This document shows, piece after piece, positions 22,592 to 31,763 of a stretch of DNA of 64,000 nt. The position numbers and the translations under genes were made by a program. The stretch's first letter is position 1; each line of letters opens with the position of its first letter. Under the pieces are notes generated by a model. It was given only the letters and a program-made list of their open reading frames with translations. It made no database searches and was not told the origin of the DNA. The stretch comes from Algorimicrobium hallyeonense (GTDB taxonomy: Bacteria > Bacteroidota > Bacteroidia > Flavobacteriales > Flavobacteriaceae), in NCBI RefSeq assembly GCF_042657385.1, contig NZ_JBHSLA010000006.1, forward strand, positions 62,001 to 126,000. The letters are read 5' to 3'.

Positions 22592-25201
22592 CTATTCCAA
22601 ATACTTTTTAGCCGCTTCAAGAGCTTCCTCTATACCACCTGGATTCTTACCGCCTGCTGTTGCAAAAAACGGTTGACCTCCACCTCCACCTTGGATATAC
22701 TTGCCTAATTCTCTAACAATTTGTCCAGCGTTTAAACCTTTACTTGCTACAAGTTCTTTAGAAACATAGCAGGACAACAAGGCTTTTCCATCATTTTCAG
22801 CGGCAAATAATAAAAACAAATTATCAAACTGGCTACCCAATTCAAAACACAAATCTTTAATACCTCCTGCGTCTAAATCTATTTTTTTAGCTAAAAACTG
22901 AACACCACTTATTACTGTTAATTCTGATTTTAAATCGCCTTTTAAATTTTTGGCTTTGTCCTTTAACAACGCTTCTACTTGTTTTTTTAGACTACTATTT
23001 TCCTCCTGTAAATTTTGAAGTGCTTTAACGGGTTCGTTATTATTTAAAAGCACTTTCATATCATTAAATGCTCTATTTACATCAACAAAATAATCTTTTA
23101 AAGCATCGTTGGTAATGGCTTCAATACGTCGGATTCCAGCTGCAACAGCACCTTCTGACACAATTTTAAAGAACCAAATATCACCTGTATTCTTCACATG
23201 AGTTCCACCACATAATTCAACAGACTGTCCAAAACGAACCATACGAACGGTATCACCATATTTTTCGCCAAATAAGGCCATGGCTCCAGCTTCAATAGCT
23301 TTATCCATTGGCATGTTGCGTTGTTCTTGCAAAGGTAATTTTCCTGCAATACGTGCATTTACAAAATGCTCAACATCGCGTAATTCTTCAGCAGATAATT
23401 TAGAGAAATGCGAAAAATCAAATCGTAAATATTTAGAATGAACAGCACTTCCTTTTTGCTCCACATGAGGTCCTAAAATTTCGCGTAAGGCTTGGTGTAA
23501 TAAATGAGTTGCTGTATGATTACATTCGGTTCTATAACGTTGTTTCGCATCTACAGTTGCTGTAAACGTATCTTCAATATTTTCTGGTAAATTTTTAGCA
23601 AAATGCATAACCACGTTATTCTCCTTCTTGGTATCTAGAATATAAACAATATCGCCATTGGCATCTTCTAAATACCCTTTGTCACCAACTTGCCCACCGC
23701 CTTCTGCATAAAATGGCGTTAAGTTAAAAACCAGTTGATACATATCACCATCTTTTTTAGAAGTCACTTTACGGTAACGTGTAATTTTAACTTTTGCTTC
23801 TAATGCATCATACCCTATAAATTCCTGAACCGCATCATCAATTAAAATGGTCCAATCGTCTGTGGACATTTCACTAGCCGCACGCGACCTTTTTTTCTGC
23901 TTTTCTAAATGTTCCTTAAATCCCTTTTCGTCTAATTTCAGTCCTTGTTCAGAAAGAATTAAAGCGGTTAAATCTATAGGAAAGCCATAAGTGTCATATA
24001 ATTCAAAGGCTTTTTCACCTGAAACGGTATCGCCAGATGTGTTTTTCACAATACCATCTAAAAGCACCAATCCTTGATCTAACGTTCTTAAAAAAGAGGC
24101 TTCCTCTTCTTTAATTACATTTTCAATTAGTTGTTTTTGCGATTTTAATTCTGGGAAGGCTTCGCCCATTTTCTTACTTAAAACATCTACCAGCCTATAA
24201 ATAAATGGTTCTTTCTGATCTAAAAAGGTAAAACTATAGCGAATAGCCCGACGTAAAATTCTACGAATTACATAACCCGCTCCAGTATTACTAGGTAATT
24301 GACCATCTGCAATGGAAAATGCTACAGCACGCACGTGATCTGAAATAACACGAATAGCAACATCAATATTTTCTTCTTTTCCATAATCCTTATCTGTTAT
24401 GGTTTCTATTTCACGAATAATTGGTGTAAAAACATCGGTATCATAATTGGATGTTACGCCTTGTAAAACCATACATAAACGCTCAAACCCCATACCTGTA
24501 TCAATATGCTTATTTGGCAAAGACACTAATGAACCGTTGGCTTTACGATTATACTGCATAAACACCAAATTCCAGATTTCCACAACTTGTGGATGATCCA
24601 TATTCACCAAATCTTTACCAGATACTTTAGCTTTTTCTTCAGCTGAACGAATATCAACATGAATTTCACTACAAGGCCCACATGGCCCTTGGTCTCCCAT
24701 TTCCCAAAAGTTATCTTTTTTATTCCCCATAAGAATACGATCTTCAGAAATCAATTCTTTCCAAAAATCATAGGCCTCTTGGTCCATTGGAATTCCGTCT
24801 GCTTCATCGCCTTCAAAAACGGTTACATATAATATATCTTTATCAATCCCGAACTCATCAACTAGTAATTCCCAAGCCCAAGCAATAGCTTCTTTTTTAA
24901 AATAATCGCCAAAACTCCAATTCCCTAACATTTCAAAAAGCGTATGGTGGTAGGTATCATAACCAACTTCCTCCAAATCATTATGTTTTCCAGAAACGCG
25001 CAAACATTTTTGCGAATCGGCAATTCGGTTATTTTTAGGCTCTGCATTTCCTAAAAAATACTCTTTAAAAGGTGCCATACCGGAATTAACAAACATTAAA
25101 GTGGGATCGTCCTTTAAAACCATTGGCGCTGATGGCACAATGCTATGTTGCTTATCCTTAAAAAATTGTAGAAATTTTGAGCGTATATCTTGAGACTTCA
25201 T
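22592..25201 (-). CDS. alaS: Alanyl-tRNA synthetase
   Basis: Class II synthetase of 869 residues from MKSQDIRSKFLQFFKDKQHS (ATG 25199-25201). The aminoacylation domain includes PTLMFVNSGMAPFKEYFLG; the editing domain has the zinc motif HTATHLLHQAL and the C-terminal CGGTH. A C-terminal oligomerisation region ends with the Gly-rich IQGGGGGQPFFATAGGKNPGG. Length is normal. An open frame runs 24 codons further upstream but lacks family residues. It is divergent from the M23 peptidase gene. Confidence 0.97.
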   Translation of the reverse strand: MKSQDIRSKFLQFFKDKQHSIVPSAPMVLKDDPTLMFVNSGMAPFKEYFLGNAEPKNNRIADSQKCLRVSGKHNDLEEVGYDTYHHTLFEMLGNWSFGDYFKKEAIAWAWELLVDEFGIDKDILYVTVFEGDEADGIPMDQEAYDFWKELISEDRILMGNKKDNFWEMGDQGPCGPCSEIHVDIRSAEEKAKVSGKDLVNMDHPQVVEIWNLVFMQYNRKANGSLVSLPNKHIDTGMGFERLCMVLQGVTSNYDTDVFTPIIREIETITDKDYGKEENIDVAIRVISDHVRAVAFSIADGQLPSNTGAGYVIRRILRRAIRYSFTFLDQKEPFIYRLVDVLSKKMGEAFPELKSQKQLIENVIKEEEASFLRTLDQGLVLLDGIVKNTSGDTVSGEKAFELYDTYGFPIDLTALILSEQGLKLDEKGFKEHLEKQKKRSRAASEMSTDDWTILIDDAVQEFIGYDALEAKVKITRYRKVTSKKDGDMYQLVFNLTPFYAEGGGQVGDKGYLEDANGDIVYILDTKKENNVVMHFAKNLPENIEDTFTATVDAKQRYRTECNHTATHLLHQALREILGPHVEQKGSAVHSKYLRFDFSHFSKLSAEELRDVEHFVNARIAGKLPLQEQRNMPMDKAIEAGAMALFGEKYGDTVRMVRFGQSVELCGGTHVKNTGDIWFFKIVSEGAVAAGIRRIEAITNDALKDYFVDVNRAFNDMKVLLNNNEPVKALQNLQEENSSLKKQVEALLKDKAKNLKGDLKSELTVISGVQFLAKKIDLDAGGIKDLCFELGSQFDNLFLLFAAENDGKALLSCYVSKELVASKGLNAGQIVRELGKYIQGGGGGQPFFATAGGKNPGGIEEALEAAKKYLE

Positions 25202-25421
25202 AAATGAAAATGGGTTGTAAGCTTTTGTTAAAATTCCACCATGTGCTAAACAATTTATATATTTACTCTCCAAAATTTTAAAAAAATAATAGACAGAAAT
25301 AACTTACATAAATTATCATCATGCTAATTCCAGCACTGTAATTATGTAATTTTAAATGTTTACCGAGCAGAATAATTAATTATTCTATTCTAATTAACTG
25401 CAAAAATAGTAAATTTAGCCA

Positions 25422-26393
25422 ATGAGTAAGGTAAAATATTATTACGATTCTGAAACGCTCTCCTACAGGAAAATTGAGCGCAGGAAAAGACGCACCTTTA
25501 AATACATCGGGCTTTTTATTTTAGCCGCTGGATTATTTGGGTTTCTTACTATGTTTATTACCAGTCAATATATTGAATCGCCTCAAGAAAAGGCATTAAA
25601 ACGCGAGCTGTCTAATATGCAATTGCAGTATCAATTGTTAAACAAAAAAATGGATCAAGCCCAATTGGTTTTAGAGGATGTTGCCAATCGTGATAACCAT
25701 ATCTATCGATTATATTTTGAAACCAACCCAATTCCTGATGAACAACGACGCGCTGGTTTTGGCGGTGTAAACCGTTACAAAAACTTGGAAGGTTTTGATA
25801 ACTCTAAACTTATTATAGAAAGCAATAAGCGTATTGATATGCTACAAAAACAAATTGTAGTGCAGTCCAAATCATTAGATGAAATTGCTAAACTAGCTGA
25901 AGAAAAAGAAAAATTGTTGGAAGCTATTCCAGCTATTCAACCTGTAAGCAATGAAGATTTAACACGCATGGCATCTGGTTATGGCTATAGAACAGATCCC
26001 TTTACAAAGGTTCGGAAATTCCATTACGGCATGGATTTTACGGCGCCGCGAGGCACTCCTGTTTACGCTTCTGGTGATGGCGTTGTAACGCGTGCTGATA
26101 GCCAATCGTCAGGATATGGCAAACATATTCGGATTGATCATGGCTTTGGCTATGTTAGTTTATATGGGCACCTTTATAAATATAACGTCAAGAAAAACCA
26201 GAAAGTAAAACGTGGTGATTTAATTGGTTTTGTTGGAAATACAGGCCGTTCTTCAGGAGCACATTTACATTACGAGGTTTTTAAAGGTGATGAACGCATC
26301 AATCCGTTAAATTTCTATTATGGCAATCTTTCAGCCGAAGAATTTGACGAGCTTTTAAAACATGCAACGCTTGAAAACCAATCTTTAGACTAA
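25422..26393 (+). CDS. M23-family metallopeptidase, membrane-anchored
   Basis: A 323-residue protein with one N-terminal membrane helix at about residues 28-49 (YIGLFILAAGLFGFLTMFIT), a periplasmic coiled coil (residues 55-180) and a C-terminal LytM domain. Zinc ligands are visible in FHYGMDFTAPRG (His and Asp) and GAHLHYEVF. It would cut or regulate cutting of peptidoglycan cross-links. Its stop codon overlaps the ATG of the MerR gene by one base (TAATG), so the two are translationally coupled. Confidence 0.93.
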   Translation: MSKVKYYYDSETLSYRKIERRKRRTFKYIGLFILAAGLFGFLTMFITSQYIESPQEKALKRELSNMQLQYQLLNKKMDQAQLVLEDVANRDNHIYRLYFETNPIPDEQRRAGFGGVNRYKNLEGFDNSKLIIESNKRIDMLQKQIVVQSKSLDEIAKLAEEKEKLLEAIPAIQPVSNEDLTRMASGYGYRTDPFTKVRKFHYGMDFTAPRGTPVYASGDGVVTRADSQSSGYGKHIRIDHGFGYVSLYGHLYKYNVKKNQKVKRGDLIGFVGNTGRSSGAHLHYEVFKGDERINPLNFYYGNLSAEEFDELLKHATLENQSLD

Positions 26394-26722
26394 TGCATAT
26401 CAACTTACCCGAAAAACGTTATTATGGAATTGGTGAAGTAGCCAAGGCTTTTGGTGTAAACACCTCTTTAATCCGCTTTTGGGAAAAAGAGTTCGATGTA
26501 TTACAACCGAAAAAGAATGCGAAAGGCAATCGGAAATTTACACCTGATGATATTCAGAATTTGAAACTCATTTTTCATTTGGTTAAAGAGCGTGGGTTTA
26601 CGCTTGATGGTGCTAAAATTCACTTAAAAGAAGAGAAACAGCAAACACTTAATAATTTTGAAATTATTAGCAAGTTAGAAGATGTCAAAGCACAACTTAT
26701 TAAAATTAAAGAACAGTTGTAA
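26393..26722 (+). CDS. MerR-family transcriptional regulator
   Basis: A 109-residue winged-helix protein. The HTH is YYGIGEVAKAFGVNTSLIRFWEKEF, followed by RKFTPDDIQNLKLI and a helix EERGFTL-type segment (LVKERGFTLDGAKIHLKEE). No long effector domain follows. It overlaps the M23 gene by one base and precedes lemA by 64 bp. Its regulatory target is not known; the tight coupling suggests a cell-envelope role. Confidence 0.9.
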   Translation: MHINLPEKRYYGIGEVAKAFGVNTSLIRFWEKEFDVLQPKKNAKGNRKFTPDDIQNLKLIFHLVKERGFTLDGAKIHLKEEKQQTLNNFEIISKLEDVKAQLIKIKEQL

Positions 26723-26786
26723 CATTTTAATAAAAACCGCAATTAATACATACAAACTTTATACTAAATACTAAAAACAACTTATT

Positions 26787-27383
26787 ATGAAAAAATGGTT
26801 AATTCCTGTTATAATTATTGGCGTTCTTGCAGTAGCAATTTACTCTTGGGCTGTTGGATTCAATAATACAGCAGTAGAATATGAAGCAGACGCTAAAACA
26901 GCTTGGGCAGATGTAGAAAGCTCCTACCAACGTCGTAACGACTTAATTGGAAACTTGGTAAAAACAGTTCAAGGTGCTGCCGATTTTGAACGTACAACCT
27001 TAAGAGAAGTTATAGAAGCACGTGCTAAAGCAACGTCCACGACTATTGATGCCAGCAATTTAACTGCAGATGATATGGCGCAATTTCAACAAGCACAATC
27101 GGGCTTAAGTGGCGCATTATCTAAATTATTAGTATCCGTAGAGCGCTACCCTGAATTGAAAGCAAATCAAAACTTCTTGGAGTTACAATCACAATTAGAA
27201 GGCACTGAAAACCGTATTAATGTAGCAAGAGATCGTTATAACGAATCGGTAAATATTTATGACAAGCATATTAAAAAATTCCCAGGAAGCTTTTTAGCAG
27301 GAATTTTCGGATTTGAAGAAATGCCTAGATATAAAGCCGATCCAGGAAGTGAAAATGCACCTGATGTTGATTTTGAATTTTAA
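26787..27383 (+). CDS. lemA: LemA family protein
   Basis: A 198-residue protein with an N-terminal membrane helix (residues 4-24, WLIPVIIIGVLAVAIYSWAVG) and the LemA helical bundle: AWADVESSYQRRNDLIGNLVKTVQGAADFE, LSKLLVSVERYPELKANQNFLELQSQLEGTENRI, YNESVNIYDKHIKKFPG (parts quoted). LemA proteins commonly sit beside TPM-domain genes, as here with five and nine base gaps. The molecular role is unknown. Confidence 0.93.
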   Translation: MKKWLIPVIIIGVLAVAIYSWAVGFNNTAVEYEADAKTAWADVESSYQRRNDLIGNLVKTVQGAADFERTTLREVIEARAKATSTTIDASNLTADDMAQFQQAQSGLSGALSKLLVSVERYPELKANQNFLELQSQLEGTENRINVARDRYNESVNIYDKHIKKFPGSFLAGIFGFEEMPRYKADPGSENAPDVDFEF

Positions 27384-27388
27384 GAGCT

Positions 27389-27826
27389 ATGTCTAAAATT
27401 GAAGAATTTTTAACTGCAGACGAAGAGCAAGCTATTATTGCGGCTATTCGCGAAGCTGAAAAAAACACCTCTGGTGAAATACGTGTTCATTTAGAAAAGA
27501 CATCCAAGATTGATGTCTTTGATCGTGCGATGGAAGTTTTCCATTATTTAAAAATGGATAATACCAAGCAGCAAAATGGTGTATTAATTTATGTGGCTGT
27601 AGAAGATAGAAACTTTGTAATTTTTGGCGACAAAGGCATTAACGATGTGGTTTCAGATGATTTCTGGGATACAACCCGTAATGCCATTCAAACTCAATTT
27701 AAACAAGGAAACTTTAAACAAGGTTTAGTAGATGGAATTTTAAAAGCTGGTAAGGCTTTAGAACAACATTTCCCTTGGGAACACAATGATAAGAATGAGT
27801 TACCTGATACCATTTCAAAAGGATAA
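27389..27826 (+). CDS. TPM-domain protein, soluble
   Basis: A 145-residue protein made of one TPM domain with SGEIRVHLEKTSKIDVFDRA and VEDRNFVIFGDKGINDVVSDDFWD. No signal peptide or membrane helix is seen, so it is probably cytoplasmic or attached to a partner. It follows lemA by five bases and precedes a second, exported TPM protein. TPM domains have been linked to acid phosphatase activity in plants; activity here is unproven. Confidence 0.88.
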   Translation: MSKIEEFLTADEEQAIIAAIREAEKNTSGEIRVHLEKTSKIDVFDRAMEVFHYLKMDNTKQQNGVLIYVAVEDRNFVIFGDKGINDVVSDDFWDTTRNAIQTQFKQGNFKQGLVDGILKAGKALEQHFPWEHNDKNELPDTISKG

Positions 27827-27835
27827 AAACCAAAC

Positions 27836-28678
27836 ATGCCAAACTTAAAAAATTACATTTTCACACCTTTATCTATTAAACAGTTTAGCCTTATTTGTGT
27901 TATGCTGTTTGTAGGTATGCAATCTAGTTTGGCACAGTTTACTATTCCTGAAATCCCGAAAGTACAGACCAGTGTTTATGATTATATAGGTTTATTATCG
28001 GCTCCAGAAAAAAGGGCTTTAGAAAATAAATTAGTCAAATATTCGGATACCACATCCACGCAGATTGTAGTTGCTATTATTTCATCAACTAATGGTGAAA
28101 ACATAAACTATTTAGGGGCACAATGGGGGCAGAAATGGGGAATTGGTCAAGCAAAAGAAGATAATGGTGTATTAATTTTATTAGCGCGTGATGATAAGAA
28201 AATTGCCATCAATACCGGTTATGGTGTGGAGCATTTGCTTACAGACGCCATGAGCAAACGTATAATACAAAATGATATCATCCCTTTCTTTAAACAAAAT
28301 AATTATCCTGGTGGTCTAAACCGAGGTGCAGATGCTATTTTTGAAGTAATGACTGGCGAGTACCAAGGTTCACGACAAGGTGATTCCAGTGGCTCTCCCA
28401 TAGGTTTTTTCTTCTTCCTCTTTATAGTATTTATTTTTATCATTATTGCTATTTCTAAAAGCCGACGTGGTGGCGGAAACAATGGTTCTGGAAACAATAA
28501 ATCTGGAGGGTTTAGTATTTTAGACGCTATTATTTTAAGTAATCTAGGACGTGGTGGCTATGGTGGTTCATCAGGTGGTTTCGGAGGATCGTCTGGAGGC
28601 AGCTTTGGAGGCGGCGGATTTGGCGGTGGCTTCGGAGGCGGTGGCTTTGGAGGTGGAGGCGCATCTGGAGGTTGGTAA
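27836..28678 (+). CDS. TPM-domain membrane protein with glycine-rich tail (YgcG-like)
   Basis: A 280-residue protein with signal peptide (ending MQSSLAQ), a TPM domain from about residue 45 to 180 (VYDYIGLLSAPEKRALENKL, DDKKIAINTGYGVEHLLTD), a membrane helix near 186-205 (GFFFFLFIVFIFIIIAIS), and a low-complexity tail of Gly/Ser/Phe repeats. This layout is typical of exported TPM proteins partnered with LemA. It closes the M23-MerR-LemA-TPM-TPM run and is followed by a strong terminator. Confidence 0.9.
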   Translation: MPNLKNYIFTPLSIKQFSLICVMLFVGMQSSLAQFTIPEIPKVQTSVYDYIGLLSAPEKRALENKLVKYSDTTSTQIVVAIISSTNGENINYLGAQWGQKWGIGQAKEDNGVLILLARDDKKIAINTGYGVEHLLTDAMSKRIIQNDIIPFFKQNNYPGGLNRGADAIFEVMTGEYQGSRQGDSSGSPIGFFFFLFIVFIFIIIAISKSRRGGGNNGSGNNKSGGFSILDAIILSNLGRGGYGGSSGGFGGSSGGSFGGGGFGGGFGGGGFGGGGASGGW

Positions 28679-28712
28679 GTTGGTTTAAGATTACAGGTTT
28701 AAGGTTTAAATA

Positions 28713-28752
28713 AAAAAAAGCCATTTTAGCAGAAACTAGAATGGCTTTTTTT
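28713..28752. terminator. Bidirectional intrinsic terminator
   Basis: AAAAAAAGCCATTTTAG and CTAGAATGGCTTTTTTT pair with one G-U across a five-base loop, with a T tract in both directions. It separates convergent genes ending at 28678 and 28782. Confidence 0.93.
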
Positions 28753-28781
28753 GACTCAAAAATTGAAGCAATTAAAATTTC

Positions 28782-31586
28782 TTAATCCCAATAGAAGTTA
28801 TCATCTTTGGTTTCACCTTTACTACCTAAGCTATTAAATTTCCAGCTAAAGCTTAACATGAAATATTGTTCTAAAACGGTACTTTGCGAATCCTGAATGT
28901 AGTTTTGGGTTGCCGTTCGTCTGGCGTTCGTATTTTGGTCTAACAAGTCATAAACTTTTAACGTAACAGTTCCTGCGTCCTTTAAAACTGAATATGCTAA
29001 AGTAGAATTCCAAAACCATGCGCTTTTTTGAAACCCGACACCAATATTTGGATTGTAGTTAAAATCAATATCATTTCGCCATTCAAACTTTTTAGGCAGG
29101 AATAATGCTGTTGAAAAATTTAAATTATGTTCTAAAAATTCGCGATCTTCAAACTCATCCAAATCGTATTTGTTTTTTGTAAAAGAAACGGAGTAACGTG
29201 GTCTGAATTCCATAACATCTTTCCATGTAAAACGAAGCCCAACTTCTGGCGATAATTCTCGCACTTTACTTGCATATTGAACCTCGTTATTAAAGTTGAT
29301 GTTTCGTCTTAAATTTCCGTTAACACCAACGCTTACTTTTACCGTTCGCAAACTATCAATTTTAACATCCTTGCTATAATCCATATTGGCATAAAACTGG
29401 TAGTTACCATCTACGTTAGCAAAGGTTGTTGTTCTTACAAAATTATCATCAACTGTGGTTTTAGAAACTACTTGGTTATTTGTAAAAGTACCACCAACAT
29501 AGGAATAGAATCCGGTACGTTTTTGCCAGTCGAACGCATTAAAACCTAAATTTATACGATGACTGTTGGATGGTTCCAAATTAGGATTACCAACAATAGT
29601 ATTCAATGGATCTGACACATTTTGAAACGCCTGTAGTTGCGATAATCTAGGTGGCTCATTGTTTAAACGGTAGCTAGACCAAAAGGATGATTTTTGATTA
29701 AACTTATAGCGTAAATAGCCATTTAATTCCAGCGCTTCAAAACGTTTTTCAATACTCAACTCTGGACGTAATAAATCCGTGTTTCCTAATGTTCTATACA
29801 CATAATTAAATCCAATTCTTGACGACCATATTTTATTACGAAAACTTAAACCTATACCAGGCGTCATACTTTCATCTAAATATTCAAAATCAGTACTTAA
29901 ATCTTCATTAAAAACCGTAAAATCACCTTGCGTATCTTTATCAAAAGTACTTTTGGTGTCGGTACTTTTATCGCGTGCATAAGCATAATCAAAATCTAAA
30001 AACAACTTCTCTGCAATTAATGGTAAACGGTAATTTATACTGGATTTAAAATTAGTAACATCACCTTCTCCATTTGTAAATTGATCACGTTCAGTTTGAT
30101 CTATTAAAACGTAATCTGGGTTATTAGGATTGCTTACATCTTCCCCATAAACATTGGTTACCGATGTTAAAAAATCTTCAGATTCTCGTGTGTTAATTTC
30201 ATTGGTTAAATTTACCCTTACAAATGCACCTTTTTTACCAAACTTTTTAGTGATATTAATATTGTTTCTAAAATTTTTGCCTGTATTCTCAACATAGGAA
30301 TTGGATGTTGAATTGTTGGTTAAAAGGTTGTCATTATTTAAAGATTCTTCCGCTGCATTATAGGTATTCGTACTTTTAGAATATCGGAATGAGGGATCAA
30401 CGTTAATTAAAAATGTAGAATCTACTTCAATATCAAACCCCACATTAGCAGAATGACTATCACTATCATTATAGCTACTAGAAACGGAATTGGTATAGTA
30501 TCGAGAATCTGGTAAAATATTTTCACGTTGGGAAGCCGTTTTGTTTTCAGAACTACTTCCGGAGAAAAAATAATCGGCTGACACATCTGTTTTTTCACCA
30601 ATTTTGTCTGCATAATTTAAACCTGCGTTTTGTGATTTGGTAATCCCTTCTCCACCACCAAAAGACCGACCATCAATAGTAAAAGCCCCATTACTTGACA
30701 TGGACATACTATAACCGCCACCAAACATTTTACGGATTTCTCCAAAACTAAATCCTGGCGAATTAATATTATTGCCACCAGCCAACACGCTTAAACGACG
30801 GTCGTTATCAAAATAATTTAGCATTCCTGCGCCTTCATAACGCTCGTTTGTTCCAGCTCCTGCCGCTACACGACCAAAAACCCCTTTGTTATTTTCCTCT
30901 TTAATAGTTAAGTTAATAGTTTTATTTTCACCATCTACTTCTTCGCCTGAAAAAGCTTCTGCTTTGGTTTTGGTATCCACCACTTGAATTTTTTCAATCA
31001 ATTCTTTTGTTAAGTTTTTAGTGGTAATGGTCGGATCATCTCCAAAAAAGGGTTTACCATTAACAAGAATTTTATTCACCTCTTTACCGTTAATTTTTAT
31101 TTTACCGTCTTCATCAACTTCAACACCTGGTAATTCTTTTAAAAGATCTTCAACAGTGGCGTCTTTTTTCGTTTTAAACGAACTCACATTAAACTCTAAA
31201 GTATCTTTTTTAATAGTAATTGGCGCTGATGATTTGATTACCACTTCATCCAACTCATTACTGACATCTAGGTTTATGGTTTCTAAATTAACCACTGGAT
31301 TGCTTAACGAAATGGTTTTAGAATAGGTTCTATACCCTACATAGGAGACGTGCAGTTTAACAGACTTATCTGAAATACGATCTTCTAAACTAAATTTACC
31401 GTCTTTATCTGAAATAGTATAGGTAATAACGGTACTATCCGACAAACGCTCCAAGTGAACGGTTGCAGATTCTAAAGGTAATTGTTCATCTACAGAAATA
31501 ATTTTACCTGAAATTTGAATAGGTCTAGATTGCGAAAACGCAACTGATATAGCAAAAAAGAAGACTATAAAGAATAAATTCTTCAT
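28782..31586 (-). CDS. Outer-membrane beta-barrel protein with carboxypeptidase-regulatory-like domain
   Basis: A 934-residue outer-membrane protein. Signal peptide (MKNLFFIVFFFAISVAFSQ), a CarboxypepD_reg-like beta domain at about residues 22-110 (ISGKIISVDEQLPLESATVHL), a plug-like segment (DLLKELPGVEVDEDGKIKINGKEV, ILVNGKPFFGDDP) and a long aromatic beta barrel ending with an aromatic-rich C-terminus (SFSWKFNSLG then DNFYWD). It belongs with the TonB-dependent-receptor-like barrels of Bacteroidota that lack a SusD partner. Substrate unknown. It is monocistronic, with terminators on both sides. Confidence 0.87.
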   Translation of the reverse strand: MKNLFFIVFFFAISVAFSQSRPIQISGKIISVDEQLPLESATVHLERLSDSTVITYTISDKDGKFSLEDRISDKSVKLHVSYVGYRTYSKTISLSNPVVNLETINLDVSNELDEVVIKSSAPITIKKDTLEFNVSSFKTKKDATVEDLLKELPGVEVDEDGKIKINGKEVNKILVNGKPFFGDDPTITTKNLTKELIEKIQVVDTKTKAEAFSGEEVDGENKTINLTIKEENNKGVFGRVAAGAGTNERYEGAGMLNYFDNDRRLSVLAGGNNINSPGFSFGEIRKMFGGGYSMSMSSNGAFTIDGRSFGGGEGITKSQNAGLNYADKIGEKTDVSADYFFSGSSSENKTASQRENILPDSRYYTNSVSSSYNDSDSHSANVGFDIEVDSTFLINVDPSFRYSKSTNTYNAAEESLNNDNLLTNNSTSNSYVENTGKNFRNNINITKKFGKKGAFVRVNLTNEINTRESEDFLTSVTNVYGEDVSNPNNPDYVLIDQTERDQFTNGEGDVTNFKSSINYRLPLIAEKLFLDFDYAYARDKSTDTKSTFDKDTQGDFTVFNEDLSTDFEYLDESMTPGIGLSFRNKIWSSRIGFNYVYRTLGNTDLLRPELSIEKRFEALELNGYLRYKFNQKSSFWSSYRLNNEPPRLSQLQAFQNVSDPLNTIVGNPNLEPSNSHRINLGFNAFDWQKRTGFYSYVGGTFTNNQVVSKTTVDDNFVRTTTFANVDGNYQFYANMDYSKDVKIDSLRTVKVSVGVNGNLRRNINFNNEVQYASKVRELSPEVGLRFTWKDVMEFRPRYSVSFTKNKYDLDEFEDREFLEHNLNFSTALFLPKKFEWRNDIDFNYNPNIGVGFQKSAWFWNSTLAYSVLKDAGTVTLKVYDLLDQNTNARRTATQNYIQDSQSTVLEQYFMLSFSWKFNSLGSKGETKDDNFYWD

Positions 31587-31713
31587 GATTGATTGATGAT
31601 TTTGGTTGGGTTTTTAAGGAAACGAATATAAATTGTTTAAAGTATGAAGGGTCTTAAAAAAAGCATAAACTTTTGTTATAAAATCTTACAAATGAAACCT
31701 TAAAGGCAAACAA

Positions 31714-31741
31714 AAACCCACTTGCAATTGCAAGTGGGTTT
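31714..31741 (-). terminator. Terminator of der
   Basis: AAACCCACTTGCA followed by ATTGCAAGTGGGTTT makes a perfect 28-bp palindrome with T-rich flanks. It lies 22 bp past the der stop codon on the minus strand. Confidence 0.88.
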
Positions 31742-31763
31742 GTTTATTAAATAAGGGTTTAAT

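Noticed and set aside
31714..31741. Perfect 28-bp palindrome as an operator
   Set aside because: It lies just after the der stop codon, has a strong stem and T-rich flank, so it fits an intrinsic terminator better.
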